NCBI RefSeq assembly: GCF_000350225.1
Contig: NW_005179023.1
Location: 27,694 to 91,693 of the forward strand
Length of the DNA stretch: 64,000 bases
Reading direction: 5' to 3'
From: Chondrus crispus
Taxonomy: Eukaryota > Rhodophyta > Florideophyceae > Gigartinales > Gigartinaceae
The notes under the pieces were generated by a model, which saw nothing but the letters and a program-made list of their open reading frames with translations, was not told the origin of the DNA and searched no databases. The translations under genes were made by a program, and so were the position numbers. This document shows, piece by piece, positions 30,780 to 40,609 of the stretch (its first letter is position 1; each line of letters opens with the position of its first letter).

Positions 30780-33700
30780 TCAAGAGTGAACGTCCGCGTT
30801 CACTTCTGAGGTGAGGTCTCTCCCTGTGCGCGCCCGGAGTCTTTGTGCGTAGCGAGACACCAACTCCTCGGGGATGTGGGTACGCCCCGTCCATGTAGGA
30901 GTATCGTAGTCTGCCCATTTAATGAGGAACTCCGTAGTTCCATCCTCCATGACGCGATGCTTGAGTAGCCGTTCGACGGCATACTGTGTGCCTTCATTGA
31001 TCTTGTCGGCAAGGTCTTCGGGGGTAGTCGTGCTAGCCCTTGGCGCGTTCGCCGGCGGGGGTGCGTAGACGCAGCGGTCTGCCGAGACGCGCTCTGTAAC
31101 TCCATCACGATCGATCGTGACGGTGCGCTGGTCGTTCGCGAGAACTCGGTACGGTCCGACAGCCGGGGCCAGCTTGTTTGATGTCTTCCCCCCATCAGTG
31201 GGGTTCAGATATACGTAGTCACCTGCCTTGAGGCGCGAGTTGATGCGCCGAATACGCTTGTCGAAGTCGCGTTTATAGCGAGCTTGCGTTCGCCGAAGGC
31301 TTCCGTAGGCCTTTTGGATAGTCGAGTCCAAGGTCTTGAGGAACTCGGCACGTTGGTTCCCCGTATCGGAAGGGGGCGTGTCGCCGTCCGCCCGTCGGAG
31401 AGAGAACTCCGGCGGTGGCCTGCTGAGCACGAGCTCAAACGGCATGGTGCGTGTGGTGCGATGTACGTGGGAGTTGTACGCATACGTAAGCGGCCCCACG
31501 TACACATCCCAGTCGTCCTGGTGTTCACCCACGTAGTTCTTCAGCATCGAGGCGATTGTTCGGTTATATCGCTCGACTTGCCCGTTCGTCTGGGGATGAT
31601 AGGCCGAAGTGTACAAATTCGTTATCCTCAGAACACGGCACGTGCTGTGGAAGAACTTGGCATTAAACTGAGGGCCGTTGTCCGAAAGCAACGTGCGAGG
31701 GACGCCATACTTGAACACCCACGAGTCGCAGAACGCAACTGCGACCGTGTACGCTGTTATTGTGCGGAGCGCAACGACTTGCGTCAACTTACTGAAGCGG
31801 TCCGTAATCACGAGCAGGAATCGTTTTCCTGTCTTCGTCTTGGGGAGCGGCCCCAAGATGTCGATGGCGAGGCTCTCGAGAGGCCTCGTAGCTGGGAACA
31901 ATCTCAATCGATTGAGATGTTTCCTCAGCTTCACCCGGTTCATCGCGCAGGTCCGACACCCTCGCACCGTGTCTGCCACGACTGCAGCCAGGTGGGGCCA
32001 GTAGTACTCGCGTCGAAGTGCGTAGTACATACGGTTCTGGCCCGGGTGCCCCGCGATGGCCGGGTTGTGGCACAGGCGAAGGAGCCTGGCGCGAAGTGTC
32101 CGAGGCACCACCACCTGTACGGTGTCAGGATCGAAGGGGTGTCTCCGTTTGAGCACCCCTTGGTGGTCCTCGAAGAACGCGGAGTCTCGAGACTCGGACT
32201 GTCGTGCCAAAACGGTTTGGCAGAAGTCATCCACGCGTTGCTCCTCGACTATCTCCTTTATCGTAAGAGGGGCCGGAAGGTTGTCCTGCGGTGGGGCGAT
32301 CGGGGAGTCGAGCGCGCCAGCCTCGGGGTCTTCGGCGCGCTGGATGTCGGCGGCGTCAAACTCGTCGTTCTCCTCCCAAAACGAATTGGGTCCTTGGAGA
32401 GCGGGGGCTTCGTCGTCGCCTCGCAGTTCGTCGCGCGTCCGTACGCGCGGCCTTTTTCGGGCTTCGGCTTGGTTCCGTGTCGTTACGAAGACATGGACGG
32501 CCTGATGATCACAGCTCGCGGTACAGGCGTGGTCCGCGAGCTCATTCGATATGTCTCGAACGGTCGTGCCCCCGTCGAAGGTGGGAATGTCGTCATCCAC
32601 CTCGACGGTGAGGCGAGGGTCATCGGCGACACGAGGCGACACGAGGCGTGACAGGGCATCGGGCACCTGACGCACGCGCCCGGGGCGGTACTGAATGGTG
32701 AAATCGTATTCAGCCAGACGTAGCCGCCACCGGGTGAGTCTTCCCGAGCTCTCCGTGAGCGACATGAGCCATCGGAGGGCGTCGTGATCCGTCCGGACGG
32801 TGAACTTGGTTCCCTCGATGTACGGCCGCAGTGTGCGGACGGCCCACACCACGGCGAAGCACTCACGCTCCGTGGCGCTGTAGTTCCGTTCGCTATTGCT
32901 TAGCGAATACGACCAGTACCCAACGGGGCGCCAATCGTTTGGCTCGTCGTGCTCCTGTAGGAGGGTGCACCCGAGTTGATATGCACTGGCGTCAGTGTCC
33001 AACATGTACGGTCGGCCGTACCGTGGTAGCGCGAGGATCGGCGTGGAGATCATCGCCGCCTTCAGGCTTTCGAAAGCCTGAAGCTGAACCTCCGTTGGGT
33101 TATCGAAATCGTGATCCGAGTCCTTGCGCGTTATATCGGTTAACGGACGGGCAATCTTCGAGAAGCGCTTGACGAAGCGACGATACACGTTACACGCCCC
33201 GAGGAACGAGCGCACCTGCGTCAGGGTCCTCTGGAACGTGAACGTCTTGAAGGCGTCGATTGCCGTATCAGCCACGCTCAACTTACCTGGGGATATAACG
33301 TGCCCCAGGTAGTGCACCTTCGGACGGAAGAAGCTGCACTTCTGGAGCTTGAGGGAGATGCCGGCACTCCGCAACAAGCTCAAGACGGTATCGAGATGCC
33401 TTGCGTGTTCCGCGTCCGTACGCGAGAACACGATAACGTCATCGAGATAGACTAGGCATATTTGCCAGCGGACTCCGGAGAGTATGATATCAAGGGCCCG
33501 TTGGAAGGTGGCCGGCGCCCCTTTTAATCCAAACGGCATGCGCAAATGGCGGTACGTACCCATATGTGTCGTGAAGGTAGTCTTATTCTGGTCCTCCGGA
33601 GCGACCGGGATCTGCCAATAACCGGAATTGCAGTCCAACGTCGTGAAGACGGCTGCATCTCCGAGCGAATCGATGCAGTCGTCCATACGCGGCAGCGGAT

Positions 33701-33977
33701 ACGAATCCGCTGCAGTCTTCGCGTTGAGGCGCCGGTAGTCCACACAGAACCGAAGAGAGCCGTCTTTCTTCGGTACGAGCACCACCGGGGACGCCCACTC
33801 GGTGCTCGCGGGTTCGATAACCCAACCCCTGCGTTCAACATCTTGTTGACCTCCTTCGCGACCATTTCGCGCATGGCCGGGCCCTTCCGATAGGGCATAG
33901 AACGAATCGGTTTCGTTCCCGGTTCGAGGGGAATGCGGTGCTCTGTGGCTTGGATCGTTCCAAGCGCACCGCTCCAC
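30780..33977 (-). CDS. Gypsy element 1 pol: RT, RNase H, integrase, chromodomain
   Basis: This frame of about 1,065 codons on the minus strand belongs to the fossil element. It shows RT blocks (FCVDYRRLN, the MPFGLKGAPATFQR region, VYLDDVIVFS), RNase H (LDTDASAYQLGC), an integrase HHCC region (HPGQNRMYYALRREYYWPH...CRTC), the DDE core (AIDILGPL, LLSDNGPQFN, NGQVERYNRT), and a C-terminal chromodomain (YAVERLLKHR...EFLIKWADYDTPTWTG). The chromodomain places it among the chromoviruses, which use it to target chromatin marks. The last codons lie inside the repeated 18-bp palindrome. Confidence 0.92.
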   Translation of the reverse strand: MERCAWNDPSHRAPHSPRTGNETDSFYALSEGPGHARNGREGGQQDVERRGWVIEPASTEWASPVVLVPKKDGSLRFCVDYRRLNAKTAADSYPLPRMDDCIDSLGDAAVFTTLDCNSGYWQIPVAPEDQNKTTFTTHMGTYRHLRMPFGLKGAPATFQRALDIILSGVRWQICLVYLDDVIVFSRTDAEHARHLDTVLSLLRSAGISLKLQKCSFFRPKVHYLGHVISPGKLSVADTAIDAFKTFTFQRTLTQVRSFLGACNVYRRFVKRFSKIARPLTDITRKDSDHDFDNPTEVQLQAFESLKAAMISTPILALPRYGRPYMLDTDASAYQLGCTLLQEHDEPNDWRPVGYWSYSLSNSERNYSATERECFAVVWAVRTLRPYIEGTKFTVRTDHDALRWLMSLTESSGRLTRWRLRLAEYDFTIQYRPGRVRQVPDALSRLVSPRVADDPRLTVEVDDDIPTFDGGTTVRDISNELADHACTASCDHQAVHVFVTTRNQAEARKRPRVRTRDELRGDDEAPALQGPNSFWEENDEFDAADIQRAEDPEAGALDSPIAPPQDNLPAPLTIKEIVEEQRVDDFCQTVLARQSESRDSAFFEDHQGVLKRRHPFDPDTVQVVVPRTLRARLLRLCHNPAIAGHPGQNRMYYALRREYYWPHLAAVVADTVRGCRTCAMNRVKLRKHLNRLRLFPATRPLESLAIDILGPLPKTKTGKRFLLVITDRFSKLTQVVALRTITAYTVAVAFCDSWVFKYGVPRTLLSDNGPQFNAKFFHSTCRVLRITNLYTSAYHPQTNGQVERYNRTIASMLKNYVGEHQDDWDVYVGPLTYAYNSHVHRTTRTMPFELVLSRPPPEFSLRRADGDTPPSDTGNQRAEFLKTLDSTIQKAYGSLRRTQARYKRDFDKRIRRINSRLKAGDYVYLNPTDGGKTSNKLAPAVGPYRVLANDQRTVTIDRDGVTERVSADRCVYAPPPANAPRASTTTPEDLADKINEGTQYAVERLLKHRVMEDGTTEFLIKWADYDTPTWTGRTHIPEELVSRYAQRLRARTGRDLTSEVNADVHS
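30786..30803. repeat. 18-bp palindrome copy B (end of pol)
   Basis: Identical to the copy at 26,411, again preceded by a C-rich run and TCAAGA. It overlaps the final codons of pol (VNADVH on the minus strand). Confidence 0.9.
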
Positions 33978-34046
33978 AGACTCGAGTGCTTACGGAGCAT
34001 CTCGAGCACGTGGCCACGGAGCTTGTCATCGTCGATGTATGACAAG

Positions 34047-35393
34047 TCAATTTCTTTTTCCCAATCCATCGGTGGATTTTCGGGATCCTTCTGCTGGGGG
34101 GGGTTCAGTACCCTCCGCCGTCGGTGGGGATATAGGTGACTGTTCGTCCGGGTCAACCCCTTCACTCCCAGCGGTTGCCGTCTCGTCGGAGCTGGATCGA
34201 CCAGCTCCTACCTCTTCGACTTGATCGGTCAAGTCGGTCAGGTGCAACGCGTGCGCGACCCTCTCAGCGACTCGACGTTCGGGCGTGAGGATCGCGAGGG
34301 GGTTGCGCTTCGCGTATCCCACGACGGTGTGCTTCGGAAGCCGCCTCTCCCGTCGTGAGAAGTTCGCGACGATGACTTCGAATGTCTGGTTCGGCAGGAC
34401 TTCCGCGACGCCATTCGTCAGCCTCACTCCATGCCGGTGTTGGAGTGAGGGCTTGGGCTCCAGGAACACGAGACCCCTCCCCGCGGTTGTCACACGCACA
34501 CGGGCTTGCGACATCGCGGGGATGGTAGCCCAGCGGGCGATTCGGATCGCCTGCGGGGCCTCCTCGCGTACCTCCGGACGACTCGTTTGGCGACCATGTC
34601 GTCTGGTAGGTGGAGTCAGTTCCCCCTTCCCATTGACGATGGCTACCGAGCCACCGTGACGAAGTTCGAGCTTCTGTCCGTCGATGTCGATGCTGCGTAC
34701 GTGAGCATCAATGAACGCAGTCCCAAGTAGAACGGGAACAGCGAGTTGTTCGGCCACTAAGAAAGGTATGCGGAATGTCGTATTGCGCAGCCGGACCGCG
34801 AGGCGGACGACCGCCGTAAGTCGAAGAAGGTTACTGTTCGCGCCAGCCAGGCGTGGTAATGGCGCGTCCCGTATTACGTAGCGGGCCCAGTCGGGAGGGA
34901 GGTCGGCCTTCCTCACCAAGTTGTAGCCCGAGCACGCGTCTACGGCGATCGTGTGGGGCTTAAATGCGTTGCCTTCGGTGGCCACGGAGCCCAAGACGTT
35001 ATATATTTTCGACGTCATGAGGCATACGAGGCCATCGACCACCTTGGGCGCGACCTTATCAGTGAGGTCGTTCCGTCGGGGCCTTCGACTTCGGCGTTGG
35101 CCCCTCTGGCGTTTCATTCGGCTCGAGCCCGGGGACGTTCGCGTCTCAGTGACGCCCGTCCCGGTGCTAGAGTCCGTACGAGGCGGACAGTTCGTCGGCG
35201 ACCTTGGACTCACGGGGGTCAGGAGGTCGACCGACTCGTATCGGTCGTCGTTAACCCCTTCTCGCTTGTTGCGCGTCACTGGGACGTCGGGTGTCCCGGT
35301 GATGCCTTCTTCCAACATCGGGCCTACGTGGGCCTCGGTGTTGGGTTTCTCCGGCAATGTCGACATTGCTGGAGTCCCCGTGCTCGACTCCAA
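34047..35393 (-). CDS. Gypsy element 1 protease region
   Basis: This open stretch of about 448 codons contains a retropepsin-like active site (HTIAVDACSGYNLVRKADL) and the downstream beta-rich segment ending VLLGTAFIDAHVRSIDI. The flanks are acidic and low complexity. It lies between gag and RT, the usual position in Ty3/Gypsy elements. Confidence 0.75.
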   Translation of the reverse strand: MESSTGTPAMSTLPEKPNTEAHVGPMLEEGITGTPDVPVTRNKREGVNDDRYESVDLLTPVSPRSPTNCPPRTDSSTGTGVTETRTSPGSSRMKRQRGQRRSRRPRRNDLTDKVAPKVVDGLVCLMTSKIYNVLGSVATEGNAFKPHTIAVDACSGYNLVRKADLPPDWARYVIRDAPLPRLAGANSNLLRLTAVVRLAVRLRNTTFRIPFLVAEQLAVPVLLGTAFIDAHVRSIDIDGQKLELRHGGSVAIVNGKGELTPPTRRHGRQTSRPEVREEAPQAIRIARWATIPAMSQARVRVTTAGRGLVFLEPKPSLQHRHGVRLTNGVAEVLPNQTFEVIVANFSRRERRLPKHTVVGYAKRNPLAILTPERRVAERVAHALHLTDLTDQVEEVGAGRSSSDETATAGSEGVDPDEQSPISPPTAEGTEPPPAEGSRKSTDGLGKRN

Positions 35394-35478
35394 TAGCGGG
35401 GGATGTATTATCGGGCAATACCCCCCGTGTCCTTGGCCAGCACGCGGGGACCGGTCTAGTTCATAGGGAAAAGACGTC

Positions 35479-37158
35479 TCACGCGACCGCGTGTACGTAA
35501 CCGTCTTTACTCTTTTTCGAACTACCGGTGCTATCGGAGCTACCCCCCTGGCTATCGTCGGCCAGGTCTTCTCGGGGTGACCGGCCGCGTGGGTCGGGAC
35601 TATTCCTCCCCTGCGGCTCGGCAGCCTTGGCGAAGTACTCGGGTACTTCCGGGCCTTGACCTGCGGCGTCCGGTCGTCGCAGGATATGGGGGACGAAGCG
35701 AGTCGGCTCTCCTTCGTGACCCTCTGTGGGTAGGGGGTACGGATCCTTTACCCAGTCTTGCAGGCACCTTATCGCATTTTGTACCTGTTGGGGTAGCCGA
35801 GAACGGTCTCGGTCCCCTCTTTCTCCTTGTCTGGGGTACTTTGTGTCCGCCTGCCGGTAGGTGGGTCGATCCCGACGATCGACTTCGTTACGACGGTACC
35901 CGCCCCCACGGGGGGCGAAGCGAGCGCCCCCACCCGAACGATTCGGGAAACCTTGACGCGGGGGACAACCCTCGCCGACCGCTTGCCGGAGGAGATTGCG
36001 CGCCCCGGGGCGCGTCTCCATCTGGTAGTGGTAGTTCCTGTACGCCGTGAACATTCGTTGTTCCGGCGACAGGAATGAGCAGGCGTACATGGCGTGTCCG
36101 TACGTACGACATAGCCAGCACACGTACGCGCTGCCCTCCGTTGAGGCGAAGGTCGCCGCGTGACGCGCCTCCTCATCGGTGAGGAGGGGCACGCGAGGGG
36201 CTTCAACTCCGGTATCTCGGTTTGAGATGTCGAGCTCAGCCACCCGGGGGTCCGTACCCCTGGGTGCTCTTGGAGTGGCCGCGAACGCGGTCGCGTTGCT
36301 CGACGTCGTTCCGGTCGACATCGGTGAAGGGGGTCGACTCCCTACTGGCCCTGCTCCTTGCGTAATGAGGACAGGGTCGGCCTGCCACTCATCCTCCCCG
36401 ACATGGAGGGTAGAGGCGGGCGAACTTGTTGCGGCGGACTTCGTAGTCCTGCCAGCCCTCCCTGCCGGTTTCGAATCCGGCAGAGGTAAACCGCGTCGAG
36501 CGCGGTAAGTGGTTCCTTCCGCCGTTGCGATACGGCGGATGGTCGGAAGATCGGTCTTCTGGCGGCTCGGCAGCCGCTGCACTGTCTCGGAAACTGCGGC
36601 ACGGGTCGCAGGAGCGAGTCCCCGCACGAAGTAGTGCGCGAGGGACTGTTCGGAGAACACTGCCGTGCACCGGAACGCGGCAGTTTCGAGCCGGTCCGCG
36701 AACGTGCTCTCCGTTTCATGAGATTGCTGTCGCGCCGTCGCGACAGCGTCGTACGCTTCACCTAACACGTCGTCGGTTAGGTAGCGTTTCAGGAACTGGT
36801 TCACAAGCCCCGGCCAACTCACGTCGTCGTGTAGTTGGCCGGCGCGGAGGCCACGCATCGTATAACTCGTATACAGGCGCTCCGCGTCGCGCTCTAAGAA
36901 GTGCGCGAGGACTCTCATCGCAACACCTTCGGTCAGGTGTTGCGATTTGAAGGTTATCCGAATATCGTTCAAGAACGGCAGCAGCTCGATCGGGTCCGTA
37001 CTGTCGAAGCTACGCATCGTGGGACGGATCCCACGACAGCGTTGGACGTACTTCGAGATCCGTCCCGCGTCACCCGAGGTGACGAGCCTCGAGGTGTTGT
37101 CCAAGCGGTACATACGATAGTCAGCGACGGCGTTGAACTCCTGGATCATCGTATGCAC
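35479..37158 (-). CDS. Gypsy element 1 gag
   Basis: This frame of about 559 codons contains a capsid-like helical segment (FLNDIRITFKSQHLTEGVAMRVLAHFLE...WPGLVNQFLKRYL, ESTFADRLETAAFRC). After a Pro/Thr/Arg-rich linker comes a nucleocapsid zinc knuckle CWLCRTYGHAMYAC (CX2CX4HX4C), and then a basic, Gly/Arg-rich tail. The region toward the 5' LTR (37,224-38,150) is also open on this strand and Arg/Pro-rich, probably the N-terminal part or leader. Confidence 0.8.
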   Translation of the reverse strand: MHTMIQEFNAVADYRMYRLDNTSRLVTSGDAGRISKYVQRCRGIRPTMRSFDSTDPIELLPFLNDIRITFKSQHLTEGVAMRVLAHFLERDAERLYTSYTMRGLRAGQLHDDVSWPGLVNQFLKRYLTDDVLGEAYDAVATARQQSHETESTFADRLETAAFRCTAVFSEQSLAHYFVRGLAPATRAAVSETVQRLPSRQKTDLPTIRRIATAEGTTYRARRGLPLPDSKPAGRAGRTTKSAATSSPASTLHVGEDEWQADPVLITQGAGPVGSRPPSPMSTGTTSSNATAFAATPRAPRGTDPRVAELDISNRDTGVEAPRVPLLTDEEARHAATFASTEGSAYVCWLCRTYGHAMYACSFLSPEQRMFTAYRNYHYQMETRPGARNLLRQAVGEGCPPRQGFPNRSGGGARFAPRGGGYRRNEVDRRDRPTYRQADTKYPRQGERGDRDRSRLPQQVQNAIRCLQDWVKDPYPLPTEGHEGEPTRFVPHILRRPDAAGQGPEVPEYFAKAAEPQGRNSPDPRGRSPREDLADDSQGGSSDSTGSSKKSKDGYVHAVA

Positions 37159-38151
37159 CGGCTCGAGCCCGGGCTCGGCGGGACCTAGCGTGCCGAAGGA
37201 GGTAACCGGTAGCGTACGGACGTCTACCGGACCTGGGTGCTCGGCGTAACTCGCCGGCGGGTACCGCCCCAGCGGGGATCGACGGAGAACATCGGTTCTC
37301 CGGATCCGCGGGCGGCTCCTCCACGGTCCTGTTCGTCCGCGTACGATACGCAGTCCATTTGCCGCTTACTTCCGGGGATAGGCGGCAATGCTTGTGTCTC
37401 GGATGCGAGATTCGCGCCCATTGGAGGACGGTTTCCTCCTGCAGTCCGACTGGCGTCGGCGCCCATCGGACGCCAACCTTCCGGAGCGACGGCGCTCGGA
37501 GGTACGACACCACCGGGCCCTCTCGTGGGGGCACCGGGCAGCCTTGCGGCCATGGTCCGTTCCATGTCACGAGCACGCTGTCGCGTAGCGTTGAGCTCGG
37601 CGGAGAGGTGCGCGAACGCACAAAACTGTTCTGCTGACGGGGACGGTCGATCGTCGGGACGTCTCGTCGAGGTCGGCCTCGTGGGGCGACCTTGCCCGTG
37701 CAGTACGGGCTGTGCGAGGCGTGAGTCTTCGACGAGCACCAGTCGCGAGTGTAACTCGTCGACTAGTGCTCGGAGATTCTCCAAGGACTGGCTGACTCGA
37801 TCGAACCTCCCTTCACGTAGGGAGCGGAGCTCGTCCATACATGGCGAGTGGACGGCGTCCGTCACGTCTATACGGAGTGAAGTACGGACTTCCTCGATGT
37901 AGTCAGCTATGCGATCGAACATCGCAGCCGCTTGTCCTTCGGGGGACTCGGGCGACGGTTCGCGGTCTCGGAGACCGGCGTCGCCGTCGCCAAACGGCGG
38001 TGATGGTGCGTGCATAGCGGCCGCCCTGGGATCCGCCGGTTCGGACCGGATCGAGGTGGCGTATTCTTGACTCATCTCAACGCGTAGGGACGCGGAGGAA
38101 AAAGAAAGTCTTCTCGGAAAGATCTCGGGGTCTTCTAGGTCGGGAGACCAC

Positions 38152-38850
38152 TGTGGCATAAACACCCCCAGACGACTGGAGATGTATGCGCAGTTCGACC
38201 AGTAGACCCCGGATCGGAGAAGGGGTGAAGCGGGCCAACCAGCTACGGAACCAGGCTCGGGCCCGGGTAGCGGTGGTAGAGCGGGAGCGAGCAGGGACGC
38301 GCGCACGCACGAGCGGATCGACGCCTCGACGCCCCGGAGCAGCACTGGGTGACGTACCAGTGCTGACGGGCGGAGGCGGTTCCGTGCTCGCTCGTGTGCT
38401 GCGCGTCCACTCCGGCTCGGCTCCGACTAAACGCGCGCGAAGAGCGAAGGCGACGTTTAGAGTAAGCTGGGTGGACTGACCTTGGCGGTCGGTTGAGGAC
38501 CAGCCCGTGCTTGTCCCCCTACGCCGCCGCCGGTCTGCTCCGTATTTAATATACAAAACAATCTATCATAACTCTACAGCACCGAGGTACTGTAGTGGGC
38601 TACTGTAGTGCAGGTCGGCCTGCACTGTAATACTGTCAGCTATGTCGAGGCTGACAGTCCACGTAGTACCCGTGGTGCGTGCGCGCTTCGTCCGCGCGCG
38701 GTACACGTGAGCACGTGTATGCGCGTGTCCCCTGTCCCCGTGGTGTACACGTGGACACGCGCGGTTGTACTGTAGAGCTCGACGCTCTACAGTAGCTGAT
38801 CTAGTTCTTGATCTAATCTAGTTTAAAGCCCCAGGGGGGGTTATACCACA
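38152..38850 (-). repeat. Gypsy element 1, 5' LTR
   Basis: This 699-bp copy of the repeat at 25,693-26,392 has about a dozen single differences. It is followed by the GACAC duplication. Confidence 0.9.
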
Positions 38851-39433
38851 GACACAACGATGCCACGAAAGGCAGATCGACGTCTTCGACGTGGTAACTC
38901 GACGCCGTGAGGAGGCGACGCCGTCACGGAGGACGAATCCGGGCGCTACGCGGAGCGCTCGTCGTGCGTTACCCCTGCGGTGGAGTACTTTTCGTTGTAC
39001 TCGATGTACAAAAAGGGAAGACGAAAACGTAGTCAGGCGAAAGACTTAGGCACAAAACCAAGGGACAAAGGGGTCGGCCCTCGAGATGATGCCACTGCGT
39101 TGATCGATCACCCACTCGAGTCCTTCTCCTTCCCTACTTTATTATATCTACTACAGTAGTCCCCGTTCTTACAGTGCCAGACTGTAACGGTACGACTACA
39201 CGTCGGGCAGTAACGGTCCTGCACTTGGGCGACAGCGAGGTACGCCGGTATCACACATTAGACGGTATGATTCGAGTACAGTACATACGCGGACGCGAAT
39301 TGCGCTGCCCACCTTACGGGGCGATCAGTTAATTACCTTTCGAATTGGGAATTAACCAATGCGGTCCTTGTCATACACCATTGGGTGTTCGAGTACAGTA
39401 TGTACACTAGTGGACAATTGGCGATATACCACA

Positions 39434-39960
39434 CTTATCTCGGCTAAAAGCTACATTCAACCTTCTGCGATTCGTGAGAAATCCGCATGTGCCGTTATCG
39501 TTGCTTCTTGGCATGAAAATATCACGATGTCTCGCTGTCCACCTTGCATGGAGTCTACAGTGTCAATTATGATATCCAGGCCTCAATGAGTTCTTTTGAG
39601 ACGATTTCACGGATCAGTTGGACCTGGTGGCGGTAAGGGGCGATGACCGCAATTCTACCTTTCAGTCCGGAACTTGTGAGCACAGAAGATCCATCTGATT
39701 TGGAAACATGAGAAATGGGCCTCAATATAACCCAGCGTACCTTCCGACCTTCCAGGAGATTGCATATATTCCCCTCTCCATCATCGCTTTCAATACGACT
39801 CCGGCAGAACGATGTATCAAGAAAGGTGAAAGGGAAGAATCCTGTTGATTGCAGCCTTCTCTGGTTAAAATCTGTCATGAATACCGTCGCAGAATTTCCG
39901 TTTCGAATTGCTGATGCATAAAAAACTCGCTGTGGGGAGTAGAAATGACCGGATGCATTC
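39434..39960 (-). pseudogene. SF1 (UPF1/SEN1-like) helicase piece with motifs IV-VI
   Basis: Reading the minus strand from 39,960 downward gives RMHPVIS (motif IV context, normally QYRMHP), then FYASAIRNGN, PFTFLDTS, GRIAVIAPYRHQVQLIREIV (before motif V), IDTVDSMQGGQRDIVIFS (motif V) and CGFLTNRRRLNVAFSRDK (motif VI). These blocks are in correct order and spacing for the RecA2 domain but fall in different frames, with shifts after RMHPVIS, near IEAWIS and after VIFSC. It is therefore a pseudogene of a host helicase. It is cut at 39,434 by a solo LTR (C-terminus at 25,234-25,505) and at 39,961 by Gypsy element 2. The N-terminal half with motifs I-III is not in this window as far as I can see. 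Confidence 0.75.
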
Positions 39961-39965
39961 GATAC

Positions 39966-40574
39966 TGTAGTATAAACACCCCCAACGGAGGGAGGTGTAT
40001 ACTCAGTTCTTGCGGAGACCCCGATCGGAGAAGGGAAGCAACCCCAGCTAACGGAACCGGGAAGCGGGCCCGGGTAGCGTGGTGGTAGAGCGGGTTCGGA
40101 CGGGGACGCGCGCACGGGCGGGTCGATCTACGCCTCGACGCCCCGTGGCAGCGCTGGGTTACGTACCAGCGCTGACGGGCGGAGGCGGATCTAGGCTCGC
40201 TCGTGTGCTCGCGCGTCCCCTGCCCGCTCGGCTCCTAACTAGATACGGGCTATTGTAGGCAACCCGATCTAGAATAAGCGGGGCGAGCTTGACCAAAGGC
40301 GTAGGTTCTGGACAAGCTCATGCTTGTCCTCCCCCGTCACCGTCGGTCCGCTCACGTATTTAATGTACAAGTTAGTCTATCATACTACAGTACAGTACGT
40401 ACTATACTATAGTGCTACTGTGGTCGGCTACAGTAGTGGGTGCGGGTCACGCGTACTGTAGGGCTGTCAGCATTCGGTGCTGACAGCACGCGCGCTCGTG
40501 CGCGTCGTACTGTAGAGCTCAGGCTCTACTGTAGCTGATCTAATCTAAATGTAGTCCCAGGGGGTTATACTACA
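39966..40574 (-). repeat. Gypsy element 2 LTR (3' LTR)
   Basis: This 609-bp repeat starts TGTAGTATAA and ends TTATACTACA. It shares long diverged blocks with the LTR of element 1 (GGGGACGCGCGCACG, CGCCTCGACGCCCCG, CAGCGCTG...CAGCGCTG). Internally it is followed by a C-run and the 18-bp palindrome, as in element 1. Confidence 0.8.
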
Positions 40575-40591
40575 TGGCCCCCTCCACAAGA

Positions 40592-40609
40592 GTGAACGTC
40601 CGCGTTCAC
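40592..40609. repeat. 18-bp palindrome copy C
   Basis: GTGAACGTCCGCGTTCAC again lies 17 bp inside the 3' LTR, as in Gypsy element 1. Confidence 0.9.

Larger units (their letters stand above)
25693..38850 (-). mobile_element. Gypsy element 1: Ty3/Gypsy chromovirus, 13.2 kb
   Basis: This LTR retrotransposon lies on the minus strand and is flanked by GACAC (25,688-25,692 and 38,851-38,855). In its own direction the order is 5' LTR, gag with a CX2CX4HX4C knuckle, aspartic protease, reverse transcriptase (YLDD box), RNase H, integrase, chromodomain, a 4.4-kb accessory region, and 3' LTR. The coding parts lie in more than one frame. It looks largely whole with perhaps two or three breaks. By eye the two LTRs differ at about a dozen positions in 700 bp (under 2%), so the insertion is fairly young. 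At over 13 kb it is long for the group, because of the accessory region. Confidence 0.9.
25506..39433. mobile_element. Solo LTR in the helicase gene, itself split by Gypsy element 1
   Basis: The LTR consists of 25,506-25,692 and 38,856-39,433, about 765 bp in all. The outer ends are TGTAGTAGAA and TATACCACA, and the flanks are CTTAG/CTTAT. The two halves are separated by the 13.2-kb Gypsy element, which sits here with its own duplication GACAC. No internal domain belongs to this LTR, so it is solo. It is older than Gypsy element 1, since it was the target. Confidence 0.7.

Noticed and set aside
31284-32651. 455-codon plus-strand ORF opposite Gypsy pol
   Set aside because: The minus strand carries unmistakable integrase and RNase H; the same shadow appears opposite the pol part of element 2.
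36464-36490. GTTTCGAATCC-like sequence resembling a tRNA T-arm
   Set aside because: It lies within gag coding sequence and no cloverleaf can be traced around it.
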